Positions 42,725 to 54,005 of a stretch of 64,000 nucleotides of DNA are shown piece after piece. The stretch's first letter is position 1. Each line of letters starts with the position of its first letter. The translations under genes were made by a program, and so were the position numbers. This DNA is from Schizochytrium sp. TIO01 (Eukaryota; Sar; Bigyra; Thraustochytrida; Thraustochytriidae): positions 4,074,983-4,138,982 of the forward strand of contig SMSO01000032.1 in the NCBI GenBank assembly GCA_004764695.1, given 5' to 3'. The notes under the pieces are model-generated. The model worked only from the letters and a program-made list of their open reading frames with translations, made no database searches and was not told the origin of the DNA.

Positions 42725-43936
42725 GCAGATGAGCCACAAACAAACATTGGTCGCTCGACCCATCGATGCATGGTTGAACAACGAAACACCGTCACCAAAC
42801 TGATGCTGTTCGATAAATGGATGCTTAGGCACTTGGCTGGTTTTAATTGGTTCCAGACATCGGACTTTGATGGCCAACCTTTCAAAGGATGATCGAAGGT
42901 CAACGTCGAGGGGCTGGTGGCCAGGAAAGCAGAACGGCATTAATAACCAGAGCAACGCGCAATTGAATCGTTTCGTTCATTGACTGACATACACGGAGTC
43001 ACAAACTTACCTAGAGTTTTAGCTTTATCTATGATCTGCTGCTATCTACGGCTATGCACCGTAGCTTTTTGTTTGTCTCTTGTTCAAGTTATCTCGACGA
43101 GTCGTTTGGTATAAATTACAACATTCATAACAAAGAAGAAGAATTAGCGTTGGGTTGAGTTACAATGTTCGACCATACTGCTCTGATTTGCCTTATTTAG
43201 AGTCATTTTACTTTTTGGTTTCTCCTAACACCCTGCTAATACCTAGCTATCATGCACTACCCATGTGTAGCAAAATAATTATGATGCATGCAATTACATG
43301 CACCCAAATCGGCCTACGAATGCCGTTTGTGTCGCCTCGACTTCCCTCGTTTCGGCACTGCTCACTACTCTGAGGCAGCAAAGCTCGTGCCGTATTGGAT
43401 CTCAATCAAGAACGTGCTCCTTAAGGAGTCTTCGCAGGGGCGACACAAGTGCCACGCGTGGCGAATTAATTATATTGCCCGAAAGACTGATGTGCTCATT
43501 CCTGTAATTCCGCCATCATTCAATTAATTATATATAATCCCAAAGAACATTAAACTAGCCGCTAGCCTGAGTGCTACTGATTTCAGCTAGCAACTTAATT
43601 TTTTATTTCAAGTTGTATATAATAAATAAAGTTAAGTGATCAATAACAATAAAAGGATCGTCGAACTTCTTGTAAAGGCGGCCGTCGGCGATTAACTTAT
43701 AGGCCAGAACCGTGGAGACGAAATAGGAACGTGCCTCGTACTGCCTCGACAGACCCCTGGAGTAGCCACAAGCACGCTTGATATTCAACATCTGTGGAAG
43801 CGATGGCATGGGCAAGATGACATTACTTTTGTAATCTCGCTCTCTCTGTCCGCAGTTTAAGTTCACTCTCGGCAGAGAATGAAATTTTTATAAAATATTT
43901 ATAGTTTTTATACAATGTTTTTTCATTGTAAAATTT

Positions 43937-43954
43937 AAAAAAAAAAAAAAAAAA
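43937..43954. repeat. Poly(A) run
   Basis: Eighteen A in a row in gene-free DNA. There is no gene copy or target-site duplication beside it that would mark a retroposed element. Confidence 0.8.
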
Positions 43955-44743
43955 CGAAAAAGGAGGAATACGACCTTCTAGAGAAACAAATGCCTACCAG
44001 CCCCTCGGCCGAAAATAGCGGCGATGAATACCGGTTTAAGAAGAACTGGTATTGGCTTGGCGAGCATAACATGTCCTAATAAGTATGCATTGAAGATCGA
44101 ATGCAATATCCGGTTAATAAATTCACCAAACCTATTTCCCCACACGATGCCGTATTTTTTATTTTTTTTTTTCATGATTACTTTTTATCTCATGATAATA
44201 ATACTTCGCTGCTTAAAGAAGAAGAAGGCGAAGAAGAAGTTATGATAAAACGCAAAACTTGAGAAACACCCAGCCATAAATCTTCTCCAGCTCAATAAAA
44301 CTCAAGCATCAAACGATCGTAGCAATCGCCAGCATCACCACCATCATCGACCAGCACAGACGAGGATAGCTGGAGGGACTAGCTCCTCGATCTCTGGAAA
44401 CAACCAAGTGGGTGGATAACCTCGCCATAGTACTCCTCTGAGTATTCACTCGCGGCCATAAGAGTGATTAGCAGTGAGTAGCGTTTATTTACATGAGTTG
44501 CAACATTCGAAGTTACCAATACTGAACGAGGAGGAAGCCGCTTTGCCGCTGGCAGAGTCCTTCAGGCTTGAAGCAAATCTAGATTGGCCGATCGGCGCTG
44601 CAAGGAGTTGAGGAGGAACCGGAAAGACGCGGCGAGCTGCAGAGACCGCCTTCGCCCGGGCAAAGCAGGCCTCGCGGGACCAGCGACGCAACCGGCGCCG
44701 GGTGAAGAACTGGTACCCTCGCTTCAACTACGGGCTCAAGGCA

Positions 44744-46671
44744 ATGTCGCAACCCACGCAGGCTGTGGCGAGCGACCAGGATCCGAATGCAAGCACTACT
44801 ACGGAACCCAATTATGACCTCCCAGAAGGACGCGTGCCGTTGCCTCCTACGGGAGATGATTTGAGGCCAAAGTCGCTCTTTAGGAGACAGCTCCCGTGCC
44901 CTCCAGCAATCTCTTCGCTTGAGGATGAAATAGGTAGAGACCTTTTTGCAAAGGCGCTCGTGACCGGAAACGCGAGATGCTTCTTTGCCCTCGTCAGCGC
45001 GTACAAAACTCGTAAGTTTGTTTCTAGTTGACGCCAGATCATGTTGCTATTCGCGTAGTCACCTTTGAAGCACCTCCTTCCTCGGGAAGGAAAATGTAAA
45101 CTTTAGTACTGAGAAAGGACATGGAGCTCGAAATACAAGCAAGCACAAAGCCTCTTTTCCCTGGACAGTCTAGGATTCACCTGAACGGCATGTGTTGATT
45201 GCCGAATTGCAACATAACCTCACCAGGGAGACATGTTCTGCTTTCTAAGTCCAGGAAAATGAAGGCAAGGTATATTGGCAATACGGTGTCCTTCTTTTGT
45301 GCAGAGAGCAATATGGCGAGGTTTACATATGGCGGTCCTTTAAAAAGGGTGTCAAGGTGCGTGTGAACGATGGATGACTAACTTTGGTACTTTTTCAATG
45401 TTCTTTTATTATCTATTGACGTCCCTGATTGCGTATGTTGAACAGAGTCTGAGCCTGCTTACTGTGGATTGGCAACCTTGGTGATATGTTTAAATACGTT
45501 CATGATTGACCCGTGTCAGCTATTTCGGCCACCATGGAGATTTTTCACGGAGTCGATGCTTTCATGCTGCGCCTCTTTAGATCAGGTGAAGGAGCGCGGT
45601 ATTACGCTACCTGAGCTTATGTGCCTTGCTCAGTGCAACGGAGCGCGAGTAACTCGCTTCGAGCGGGGTGGAGGCACTCTGGAGGACTTTCGAAACCAGG
45701 TTCGGTATAGCACAGCGCAAGATGCACGTGAACACATTCTTGTGATTTCCTATTCTCGCAAGGAGTTGAAGCAAAGTGGTGATGGCCATTACACTGTAGT
45801 TGGCGCCTACTGCGAGGAAAAGGATGCTTTGCTAGTTTTGGACACAGCACGCTTCAAACATGGACCGCACTGGGTATACGTAGAGGACATGTACCGGGCA
45901 ATGCGCCGCATTGACCCAGCTACTAACCTCTCACGGGGATATTTTACGTTAGTGCCCTCACGCTTGAGTTGCTCAACATTGTTTACGTTTCGTACTCGCG
46001 TTGAGGACTGGCAAGCGCTTGTAAATTTCTTTGAGGAACTTGGTAGACGAGAACTGGATGGCGCAGGGCCTGTTTGTAATGAGGAGGCAAGCTGCAGCTG
46101 TACCAAACCTCGAAAGAGCTATTTGAGCTCTTCTGACACTGAAGAGGAGTCTACTTTGCAACGCGACTCTGTGAAGCGCGCGATCAAGTGCTTTTTCAAG
46201 TGTATGCCGGACGAAGTTCTCGATGCGCTGACCACCTACCAGGACGAGTTTTCTTTTCCTAACTTGCCTTTCCGCCCTCGAGACCATGAGTTTAACATGC
46301 TCAATGTCAAGGCAGAGATCGAGGAACTCCCAGTATACGCTGTAGTCGACGAAGTTCTGGGTAGATTACGTCGCCCTGGTCAAAACCGTATGCTCTCTAC
46401 TATTCTCCTGCTTGCATTTCCAGAACCAAGCAAATTTTGCTTTGCAACAGATGTGACATTCAAGGAAATCCAGGATATTTCCTCTGCATCTGAGCTTTTG
46501 CAGGGCGAAGTTCGCACTCTGCGTCGTCAAATGAAGCTTATGATGGACGCCGCCAAAGATATCGTGCCAACTACTGCATCAAGTAGCAATCAATGTGCCT
46601 CTGATTCTTGTAGCCACACTTCTCGTTGCTGTCAGAAGCATGCCATGAGCAAGCGACCTTCAACCTTTTGA
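44744..46671 (+). CDS. PCS: Phytochelatin synthase (exons 44744-45011 and 45446-46671)
   Basis: A 497-residue gamma-glutamylcysteine dipeptidyl transpeptidase that makes phytochelatins from glutathione and so detoxifies cadmium and other metals in the cytosol. Exon 1 ends KT and exon 2 continues QSEPAYCGLATL, the family's active-site segment. The papain-like triad is present: Cys96 in AYCGL, His204 in GDGHYTVVGAY and Asp222 in LVLDTARFK. Spacings of 108 and 18 residues are close to those of plant enzymes (106 and 18). Other family motifs are LFRRQLPCPPAI, GPHWVYVEDMYRAM and RGYFTLVPS. The C-terminal half is poorly conserved, as usual, with Cys-rich patches (CSC about residue 307; CASDSCSH and CC close to the end) that may bind metal. 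The start ATG at 44744 gives about 50 residues before the catalytic domain. Confidence 0.93.
45012..45445 (+). other. 434-nt intron in phytochelatin synthase
   Basis: The donor is ACTC|GTAAGT and the acceptor TTGAACAG|AGTCTG. Splicing gives CAG TCT GAG CCT (QSEP), which matches the conserved family sequence and keeps the frame into exon 2. Confidence 0.85.
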
Positions 46672-48087
46672 ACAGTATAATTGGATTGGAAACCACCACT
46701 TGTACCTGTCTGTGTATTTGAAACACGTTTTTTAAAAATTAAAACTGAGAATGCACATACCAAGACTTCTGCCAGTGCTTCTACTGGTTGTTGGTTGCAG
46801 CTGATGATGCTGCCAGCTGATGAACATACCTAGTTCCTGATAACGTTTCTCTCTTGTATGATCTGATCATGCTGGGTTCAGTCAATTACAAGGTGGCGAA
46901 CAGAGCAACTTCGAAAGATATGTCGACGTTTCTTCTCGGCTTGATAACTCTCAGCCCTACGGCGGGACCATTTTAAGTGAATAGATGCAAATATGACTTT
47001 TTCCAAATTTGATACACTTAATTAGTTCACATCGAGAACAAGCCGAACTGTGTTGCCCAGCTATCCAGTTTCCCCTTGAAGGCTTCAACTTATCATACCT
47101 ATTTAAAATCTTTTTAATCAGCTAAGAGGAGTAGTAAAAATTGTCGGGTGTTTTGCAAATATGTTTTGCTTTCCTTTTCCGAAGTCGAAGTCATAGTCCA
47201 GCTTTGAAACTAAGTACTCAAAAGTTTCGCAATACAGTTCGTGTCGTGACGACCCTCAAACCACAATTTCGATTAAAATGCAGTCGGAACCACGCAAAAG
47301 GATCAATCTTTCCCAGACTAATTTCTTTGCTCTAATCCTGAGGCGCCGGCACTTCCGAGTGACTTTTTCCAACGTGTTACAAGACCCTGCCAGGATCGAC
47401 CTTGAGGGAAGCCGCCGAGGAAAGAAACGAATATGGTAACGAACTACGAAACAGATGATGTAGTATCTCTACTATGTTATCTCAAAAGACCTTTTTCGCA
47501 AAGAATCGCTTCCGTCCATAGAGAGCCTGAACTATCCGACAGACATCGTACAGGTCTCTGCTCTTTACGTCAATCACGACAAAGAAGCCAATAATGATTG
47601 AATCTAGCTGCTCGTACAAATACCTTAAGCAGGAAGATGATGTACCTCGATACCTAGCGCTCTCAATGATATATAGGTTTAACAGCTCCTATGTATCGCC
47701 TATTTGGCATTACTAGTCAATTTTCTTGCTACCATAACTGTAGAAAGTGTTAACATCAGTGTTAACAATCCAATTCTCCTTTGACTTCCTTAGAAATCAA
47801 TGTGATCGACTCTTTGATGTCCCTGTGTCACCACTCATGATTTAATATTGGAGACTCGAGCAAGCTAAGTCGAGTCGACAAACCTAAATTGGTTCTCACA
47901 GCGCTAGCAAAGTTGGCGTGCGTGGAGGACGTATCTTCTGCACTTAGCCTTGCTTTTGACGTGAGCAAGCAGAGAAGTCTTGCGTTCACTGAGCTGCGTA
48001 GGCTTCCCTGGATACCACTCCCATCCAGAGACCAAGAGATCCAAGTGCTTTGCACGTTCTTGCAGAAAATATAAATCCGTGAGAAAG
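46672..48087. other. Intergenic region, no gene seen
   Basis: It holds the 3' end of the phytochelatin synthase gene and the promoter of the transporter gene. Short frames here have no recognisable features. Confidence 0.55.
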
Positions 48088-49349
48088 ATGAGCTCCCAAG
48101 CTACTCTTGCACGCATGGCGTTCATCGCCATTGGCTACGCCGTCAGTAGCTCTGGTCTCGTTGTTATTAACAAATGGGCTGTTATGCGCTGGCCTTACTC
48201 GAGCACCTTGACTTTTACCCAGCTTACCGCATCCTGGGTGCTCGCCTTCATCATTGGTCTCATTGGCCTTGTGCCTGTAGATAAGCTCGACTGGCAGAAA
48301 ATCAAGGCATTCTCCCCTGCCTGCCTTATCTTCTTCGTTGTGCTTGCCTGCAACATGAAACTTCTTCAGTACGCCAACGTTGATACTTTTATCGTGCTCC
48401 GCTCTCTCGTCCCGCTTGCCACTGCCTTTACTGAGCGCCTTACCATTGGCACTCCGCTGCCGGGCCCTAAGGTTCTTGCCTGCCTTGTGCTTATTGTCGT
48501 TGGTGCTGTTGGGTACGTCCAGGCTGATCGTGAGTTCAGCCTAACCGCCTACACCTGGGGTGCTGCATATGTCATCACCATGGTCATTGACACCGTGCTT
48601 GTCAAGCGCGTCGTGACCAAGGTTGAGCTTACCCCGTGGGGACTGGTTCTCTACAACAACCTTATCGCTAGTGTACTCTACCCGTTCTTCGCCTACGCCA
48701 CCGACGAGGCCAGCCAAATCCCCATTGCCATGGCCGAGCTTCTTGCTCCTGGCAGCTCCTCCGCCGTGGCAGTTGCTGCTTCCTGTGTTTTCGGAATTGC
48801 CATCAGCTACTTTGGTCTTAACGCTCGCAAGGCTCTTACTGCCACCGCCTTCTCCGTTCTTGGAGGTAAGTTTCTTCTTTCTATCCACGGCTGTCTTGTT
48901 AGAAATGCTATCAAGATAGCAACTAGCAATGACGCCGTCATCTTTTCAGTGAATTTGGTAGGCTCTCTCGTCATTATGGTATACTGAGCCAACAACTTGG
49001 TTGCTCTCAATACTGTACTGAGAGTGTATTTATATTGAATGTGTGACTAACTTTTCGTTCAACGTTTGTGTCCCGCGTACCTTTTTTATTTTGTTTTATT
49101 TTTACAGTTGTCTGCAAGTTCGCGACCGTCCTTGTCAATGTCTCTGTCTGGGAGCACCACGCTTCCCCTGTTGGTATCTTCTGGCTTCTTGTCTGTATCT
49201 CTGGTGGTATCCTCTACCAGAAGGCTCAACAGGCTGCTTCATTCACTCCCGCAAAGAGTGACGACAACAAGCCCTCCACTAGCTCTGAAGGCAAGAGCTA
49301 CAACGCTGTTGACACCGAAGATGCTGACGAGGTTGCCGACAAGGCCTAA
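48088..49349 (+). CDS. GONST-like GDP-sugar/nucleotide-sugar transporter (exons 48088-48865 and 49108-49349)
   Basis: A 339-residue membrane protein of the NST/TPT drug-metabolite transporter superfamily with about ten helices. It opens with a helix containing SSGLVVINKWAV. NMKLLQYANVDTFIVLRS and FGLNARKALTATAFSVLG follow, then, across the splice, GVVCKFATVLVNV with WEHHASPVGIF and GGILYQKAQQ. This pattern is closest to plant GONST3/GONST4-type GDP-mannose or GDP-fucose carriers, which move the sugar nucleotide into the Golgi in exchange for the monophosphate. The exact substrate cannot be told from sequence. The ATG at 48088 is preferred over longer open frames. The C-tail (about 40 residues) is polar and acidic. 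Codon use is strongly biased to C-ending codons, suggesting high expression. Confidence 0.88.
48866..49107 (+). other. 242-nt intron in the nucleotide-sugar transporter
   Basis: The donor is TTGGAG|GTAAGT and the acceptor, after a T-rich tract, is TTTTTACAG|TTGTCT. Splicing rebuilds LGVVCKFATVLVNV, the conserved segment of the family. Reading through would replace this part with unrelated sequence and a stop. Confidence 0.88.
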
Positions 49350-49955
49350 GAATCAATCCTAGTCATCTTGGATGTAGATATTATCAATAATCTATGCAAT
49401 GACACTTCACATTGTGCTATCTCTTCTGGCGTTTCTTCACCAGGATGTGATAAATGATTCTGCTGGTAGATTTATTTGTCATGCGAGCACAAGGAACCAC
49501 AATTCAGAAACCCTTCAACAAAACAAAAACTACAGTCAAATTAGCTACTACTCTTCCCCTACTTAAAAAAATACAAAAACCCAAACACCATGATGCGTAA
49601 GATTTTCACTTCTTTGCACTCGCAATATCAAATCGATTTAGCAATAACTTTTCAATAAACGAATTCAAAAGCACTTGCTCCTAGTTTTGACACAAACGGA
49701 ATATATTAGTTTCACATGCTAAGTTGCGAAAACAGCTCTAGCTAGATACTGATGTAGCCTTAGTTGGCAAAGAAATTTTTTAATCTGATAAAAGAATAAT
49801 ATATATACCATGCTGATTATAAAACGAGAAAAGGCTTGGCAAGTGCCACAGCAACCAATAGCAATCAAAACTCAACTAAGCAACAAGACTGCATGGAATG
49901 ATTCTCCACTAGGCCAGAGCATTTGGGGGTAAGGGAGTATTCATTGTATCAATCA
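49350..49955. other. Intergenic region, no gene seen
   Basis: It is an AT-rich 3' flank of the transporter gene. TATATATA-like sequence lies at 49798-49806, about 150 bases before the small ORF at 49956. Confidence 0.5.
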
Positions 49956-50402
49956 ATGGAAAAATCCAACCTCGGTACGCAAGCTCAATCGACTTCGCTG
50001 AAGCGATTGCGACAGGAGCAAGAAAGCGAGCCTCATGCCACCGTGAAACCGGAGAACACTACCTGTGAGAAGCCTCTGGAGCCTAAGTTGGTTCTTGATA
50101 CCAGCCCCCCGTCGTCTTCTAGTCGCTCAAACGATATAGGTTCTGGGTCATATCATTATGAGGACCAAGACAGTCAATATAAAAGAGACGAAACTAGGCC
50201 CTTAGAAGCACCCGTCCCAGTCGTCGATCAACTTTTAAATGCATCCCGGGAACCACATTTGAAGTCCCGGATTGATTCCCTATACAAATTGGGAGATTTT
50301 ATGTATGAGTCAAGTGCGCTCTCCACTGGAACAATGTCTTTGCGGAAAACAGTGACTCTGCAATCTGCACGACCAGATCCTGTACCAAAAACCCATGGCT
50401 AA
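49956..50402 (+). CDS. Small hypothetical protein
   Basis: A 148-residue open frame from ATG (MEKSNLGTQAQSTSLKRL) to TAA. I do not recognise it. It is polar and Ser/Glu/Pro-rich with a Ser run (PPSSSSRS) and looks largely unstructured. A short helical part (VVDQLLNASREPHLKSRIDSLYKLGDFMYE) may be ordered. No membrane segment or signal peptide is seen. Composition is more protein-like than the surrounding frames, but it could be a chance frame. Confidence 0.35.
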   Translation: MEKSNLGTQAQSTSLKRLRQEQESEPHATVKPENTTCEKPLEPKLVLDTSPPSSSSRSNDIGSGSYHYEDQDSQYKRDETRPLEAPVPVVDQLLNASREPHLKSRIDSLYKLGDFMYESSALSTGTMSLRKTVTLQSARPDPVPKTHG

Positions 50403-50415
50403 GAGCGAATTTAGT

Positions 50416-50655
50416 TTAGCCCCTCCTCCAGGAGCTTCCATGTTCTTCAAGAGCTTTTATTGAACATATGCAAATGGCTCTCTCTTGAAAGATTCTGTTA
50501 TTTATAAGTGGTAAACGATCTTGAACCAGTTGAAGCGATCCTTCTAAAAGCCTTTTTATATTAGATTCATAGAGTGAACAAGAACCATTGAAAAGAGTGA
50601 TGCATGCACTGAGCATAGAGACTGCGGCTCCGGGATGCACATAAAAAGAAGACAT
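50416..50655 (-). CDS. Small hypothetical helical protein
   Basis: A 79-residue open frame from ATG (MSSFYVHPGAAVSMLSACI). Its centre (YESNIKRLLEGSLQLVQDRL) is amphipathic with a leucine heptad look, followed by PLINNRIFQERA. I do not recognise it; its size and helix are like small coiled-coil subunits of larger complexes. It ends 13 bases from the end of the plus-strand small ORF. It could also be the last exon of a longer gene or a chance frame. Confidence 0.3.
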   Translation of the reverse strand: MSSFYVHPGAAVSMLSACITLFNGSCSLYESNIKRLLEGSLQLVQDRLPLINNRIFQERAICICSIKALEEHGSSWRRG

Positions 50656-51221
50656 GCATAAAAAGACGAAGCCGAGACAATGAAAAGGATTTTTGAATCA
50701 AGTGCTCAATCTGTAAACGCAACGATTAGCAGAAATCTGAAGCACCCAACTTGACTGATTGAGGCCCTATATTGCAATTCAACAGTAATGAAAGTCTGGT
50801 AGGTAATCGAATACCAAGCACACGAAAGAGCAAATGTGATAACAAATCAAGGCATAAGCAGACAAAAAAACGGAAAAGAATGTGAACAGTGGCGTTTTCA
50901 TTTGCAGTCGAAACAACGTGTAGAGGGTTCGAACGAGCAAGCCTATTCAAAGAAAATTAGGAAAAGAGGAAGATGAGACAGGTCAGAACGAAGGATTGGT
51001 GATCTTGAGAAGGAGAGAGAGAGGGTAGGTACTAGGATCTTTTTTTGTTTTTTTCATTTTCTCTTTTCTTTTTCTTTTTGATTTGAGGGGAAGTTTGGTG
51101 TTGTTTGGAATGAGATCATGATAGCTGAGGCATGAGTAGATATGTAGGTGTATGTATTGGAAGGAGGTAAGTTGGTTTCACAAGGAGGATAACAGTATAT
51201 AGACATAACTGTCACTCGTCA
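50656..51221. other. Intergenic region downstream of Rab1
   Basis: Rab1 ends at 51222 on the minus strand, so this holds its 3' untranslated region. A GTAGGTACTAGG motif lies at 51025-51036. No other gene is seen. Confidence 0.5.
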
Positions 51222-51830
51222 TTAACAGCAGCCAGACTCAACAGCCTTACCGTCAAGCTGGGTCACGTTCGCGGGCTGGTTGCCACCGTTGCCGATGGGC
51301 TGGCTAGCCATGCGCTGCTTGATCTGGCTCGCCATGACCATGAAGGCCTTTTCGACGTTGGTAGAGTTCTTGGCACTGGTCTCGAGGAACTCCATCTCAA
51401 CAGAATCGGCAAACTCCTTGGCAGCCTCGTAGGAGACAACGCGCTTGTTGGTGAGATCGCTCTTGTTACCGACAAGAAGTGTGTTAACCTTGTCTGCAGC
51501 ATAGCGATCAATCTCCTGAAGCCAAGTCTTGACATTGTCAAAGGACTCCTGATCCGTCACATCGTACACAATGATAATACCATGGGCTCCGCGGTAGTAA
51601 CTGCTGGTAATGGTGCGGAAGCGCTCCTGGCCGGCGGTATCCCAGATCTGAAGCTTAATGGTCTTACCGTCCATCTCAATGGTGCGGATCTTGAAATCAA
51701 CACCAATGGTAGAAATGTAACTTTCCGTGTAGGTGTCATCAGCAAATCGCAAAAGCAAACAGGACTTACCTACACCGGAGTCACCAATGAGGAGAAGCTT
51801 AAAAAGGTAGTCATACTCAGGGTGGTTCAT
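51222..51830 (-). CDS. RAB1: Rab1-type small GTPase
   Basis: A 202-residue intronless GTPase that controls ER-to-Golgi vesicle traffic. All G motifs are intact: the P-loop GDSGVGKS (residues 16-23), switch [38 protein letters not shown] and TSAK. The effector region and the N-terminus [16 protein letters not shown] are of the Rab1/Ypt1 type. The protein ends GCC, the double cysteine that carries two geranylgeranyl groups. The ATG at 51830 is chosen; the frame is open 12 codons further, but only from a TTG. Codon use is strongly biased, as expected for an abundant housekeeping protein. Confidence 0.96.
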   Translation of the reverse strand: MNHPEYDYLFKLLLIGDSGVGKSCLLLRFADDTYTESYISTIGVDFKIRTIEMDGKTIKLQIWDTAGQERFRTITSSYYRGAHGIIIVYDVTDQESFDNVKTWLQEIDRYAADKVNTLLVGNKSDLTNKRVVSYEAAKEFADSVEMEFLETSAKNSTNVEKAFMVMASQIKQRMASQPIGNGGNQPANVTQLDGKAVESGCC

Positions 51831-53334
51831 CTTTCCGACGAGAGTGAGTAGTACAGGGCTATTCAAAGGTGAAAGTTTTTACTGCAAAAAGAGTGCAACG
51901 AGGCTCCTGCTCACGATGCAACAACAAAGGTACAGAGATAATCACAAAGAGTAATCGATCGATGCTAAAAAATTCGCATTGACACATAGAAGCCACGTGA
52001 ATATTATGCAAGAAAAAGCACAGCAGAAGAGCAGGCAAGTTAGTTTTTATTCCTTTTTTGTCCATCGGGAAACCGAATAGCATCATTTATAGTCTCTCCC
52101 CCCCCTCCCTCCCCTTCCTTCATCTCTCTCTCAATATTGATTATAAAAATCCCTACCTGAATCACTCAACGCATGGGCGGCTTTTACTCTGCGAAAGTTG
52201 ACATCTTTGTTTGGTACAAAAAAGACACAGAAGGAGTACTTGTCTCAGGAATGCTCATGCAAGACGAAAGACGAAATCTAGCACAGATGATTTCGAATGA
52301 AAGTAGATATGTCAGAGTAATCTTCCAGCGCGCGTGACTCATGCGCGCCTACGGATTGTGGGGTTCGATTTTATTCCAATGACACAGTTCCCAACATCCA
52401 TTCGAATCATGTCCTGATAACATCTCAGGTCTCACCAGTCAAAAGATTCCAACTAAGCTATCATCCTAAGTATGTGTTATTTTCTTCTTTTTCTCCTGCT
52501 GCAAATTGTTATACAGAAGGGAAGTTAATTGTCTACCCTGTTCGCTAGGACAGTCCCAACTGAGGTGGAGATTGCTTTACTACAGTTAAGGTGATGGACA
52601 TAGATTTCATCACCACAGTAAGAGGATTATGAATGCATTGTCTGCAATCGCTCCATCCCATTCGTTAACAGATACTGGTCCTCCTCCGAGGCATAACCAC
52701 CACCAGCAGCAGCAGCAGCAGTAGAGGAATAAGAAGCCGTACCCAACTCGTAACTGTAAGAAAATCAACTGCGTAGGAAAGAAAAGCACGCTCATCAACT
52801 ACTCTGCTCTTAATCTGATTGCTGACACCACATGATTCCTGAAAATCTATACACCAACAGCGAAAGCCACAATAACCACGCACGGCAAGCATCAAATATG
52901 TCAACTCCACACCGCAAGCAAAGCAATTCAGTCCGGAGCAGAGTTAAAAAAGAAAGAAAGCGAGGAACAGAAAAGGAAGAAGAACAAAAGAACACACATA
53001 GAAAAAAAGGCAGAAAAGTAATAAAAAGAAAACATCCACAGAGAACATAGAGAAAAAACTAAACAAATAGTTCTTCTGCCTTTTCCGGAGCCAGCTGGCG
53101 TGGCGCTGGGAGGCCTTTTCCATGCTCGCGAGCGTCTCTGCCAGGTTTCGCGAGGCCCTTGCCGCCGTCTCCCCATCCTGTCCTCTCAGCCCAGCCTCTC
53201 CCTGCCGGCTATCTCTCCTTCAAACAGTGTCTGCGAGGCGAGTCTGAGCTGCTACACATGGTGTCTCTGGAGCTCTTTCTCCTTTTCTCCTCTTTTCCGC
53301 CATCATCATCCACGCACCAGCATCGGCCAGCGGC

Positions 53335-53355
53335 CCGCCAGCCAGCCAGCCAGCC
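53335..53355. repeat. CCAG tetranucleotide repeat
   Basis: About four CCAG units within the GC-rich island. Confidence 0.75.
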
Positions 53356-53480
53356 CGTCCTTCCACCCGCCGGCACCCGCCGGCGCCCTGCCTTCGGAGG
53401 CCCGCGACGTACCTTGGTCCTGCGCGCTTCGGTCTGCGTCGGCGGTTGCGTCGGCGACGAGCAAGAGAAGCGGCGATTGA

Positions 53481-53541
53481 GGTTTGTTCTTTCTCTCTCT
53501 TTTCTCCCTTTCTCTCTCTCTTTCTCCTCTGTCTCTCATTA
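53481..53541. repeat. Pyrimidine (CT-rich) tract
   Basis: An almost pure pyrimidine stretch of about 60 bases on the plus strand within the GC-rich island. It may be promoter-like or able to form unusual DNA structure. Confidence 0.6.
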
Positions 53542-53829
53542 TCCCATACGACTCTCTCTATCATCGTATTTTGACCTCCAAACCGCTCAACCTGCATACA
53601 AGTTCTTTTCCCACCCTCCTCCCGGGGCCTATTCCCCCACGCTCCAGCAGGGCCCACGCTAAACTAGTATCGTGCGGATAACCGCACACTGATGCTCAGG
53701 CCGCTAGCCGCCTATCTAGTCCATACCGTAGGACCGATGATACGATGCTTAGCAGAGAGATGCATGCCCATATCTTTCTTCTTTGTCGTCGCTTCCTTAC
53801 AATTACTAAGGATGGGCTTTTCTTCTTTT

Positions 53830-53849
53830 CCTTCTTTCTTTCTTTCTTT

Positions 53850-53881
<32 letters not shown>
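53830..53881. repeat. CTTT tetranucleotide microsatellite
   Basis: About twelve tandem CTTT units, then GTTTATTT-type sequence. Confidence 0.9.
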
Positions 53882-53983
53882 TGTTTATTTGTTTGTTTAT
53901 TGTTTGTTCACTTATTTGTATCATTGTGGGGAAAAAGAACACCGAGGCAGTATTTTAATGGGCGTATTTTATTGCGCCCTCCT

Positions 53984-54005
53984 CTGCTGCTGCTGCTGCT
54001 GCTGC
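53984..54005. repeat. CTG trinucleotide repeat
   Basis: Seven CTG units at the edge of a GC-rich pocket. On the minus strand one frame would encode a short poly-Gln near a stop. I cannot tie it to a gene. Confidence 0.85.

Larger units (their letters stand above)
40399..44743. other. Gene-poor, repeat-rich intergenic region
   Basis: I find no supportable gene in these 4.3 kb. Tandem repeats of several kinds cluster between 41.35 and 42.73 kb. The last 300 bases, before the phytochelatin synthase ATG at 44744, become GC-richer and probably hold its promoter and leader. Confidence 0.55.

Noticed and set aside
43288-43527. 79-codon plus-strand frame with CRLC and RHKCH, zinc-finger-like
   Set aside because: The Cys/His spacing does not fit a C2H2 or other known finger.
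43937-43954. Poly(A) run as the tail of a retroposed gene
   Set aside because: There is no gene copy upstream and no target-site duplication; the same holds for the run at 55608.
50926-50942. GGGTTCGAACGAG resembling a tRNA T-arm
   Set aside because: No acceptor, D or anticodon arm can be built around it. No other tRNA or rRNA was found in the window.
53220-53657. 145-codon Arg-rich minus-strand frame in the GC-rich island
   Set aside because: It overlaps equally long frames on the other strand and its composition follows the GC and repeat content.
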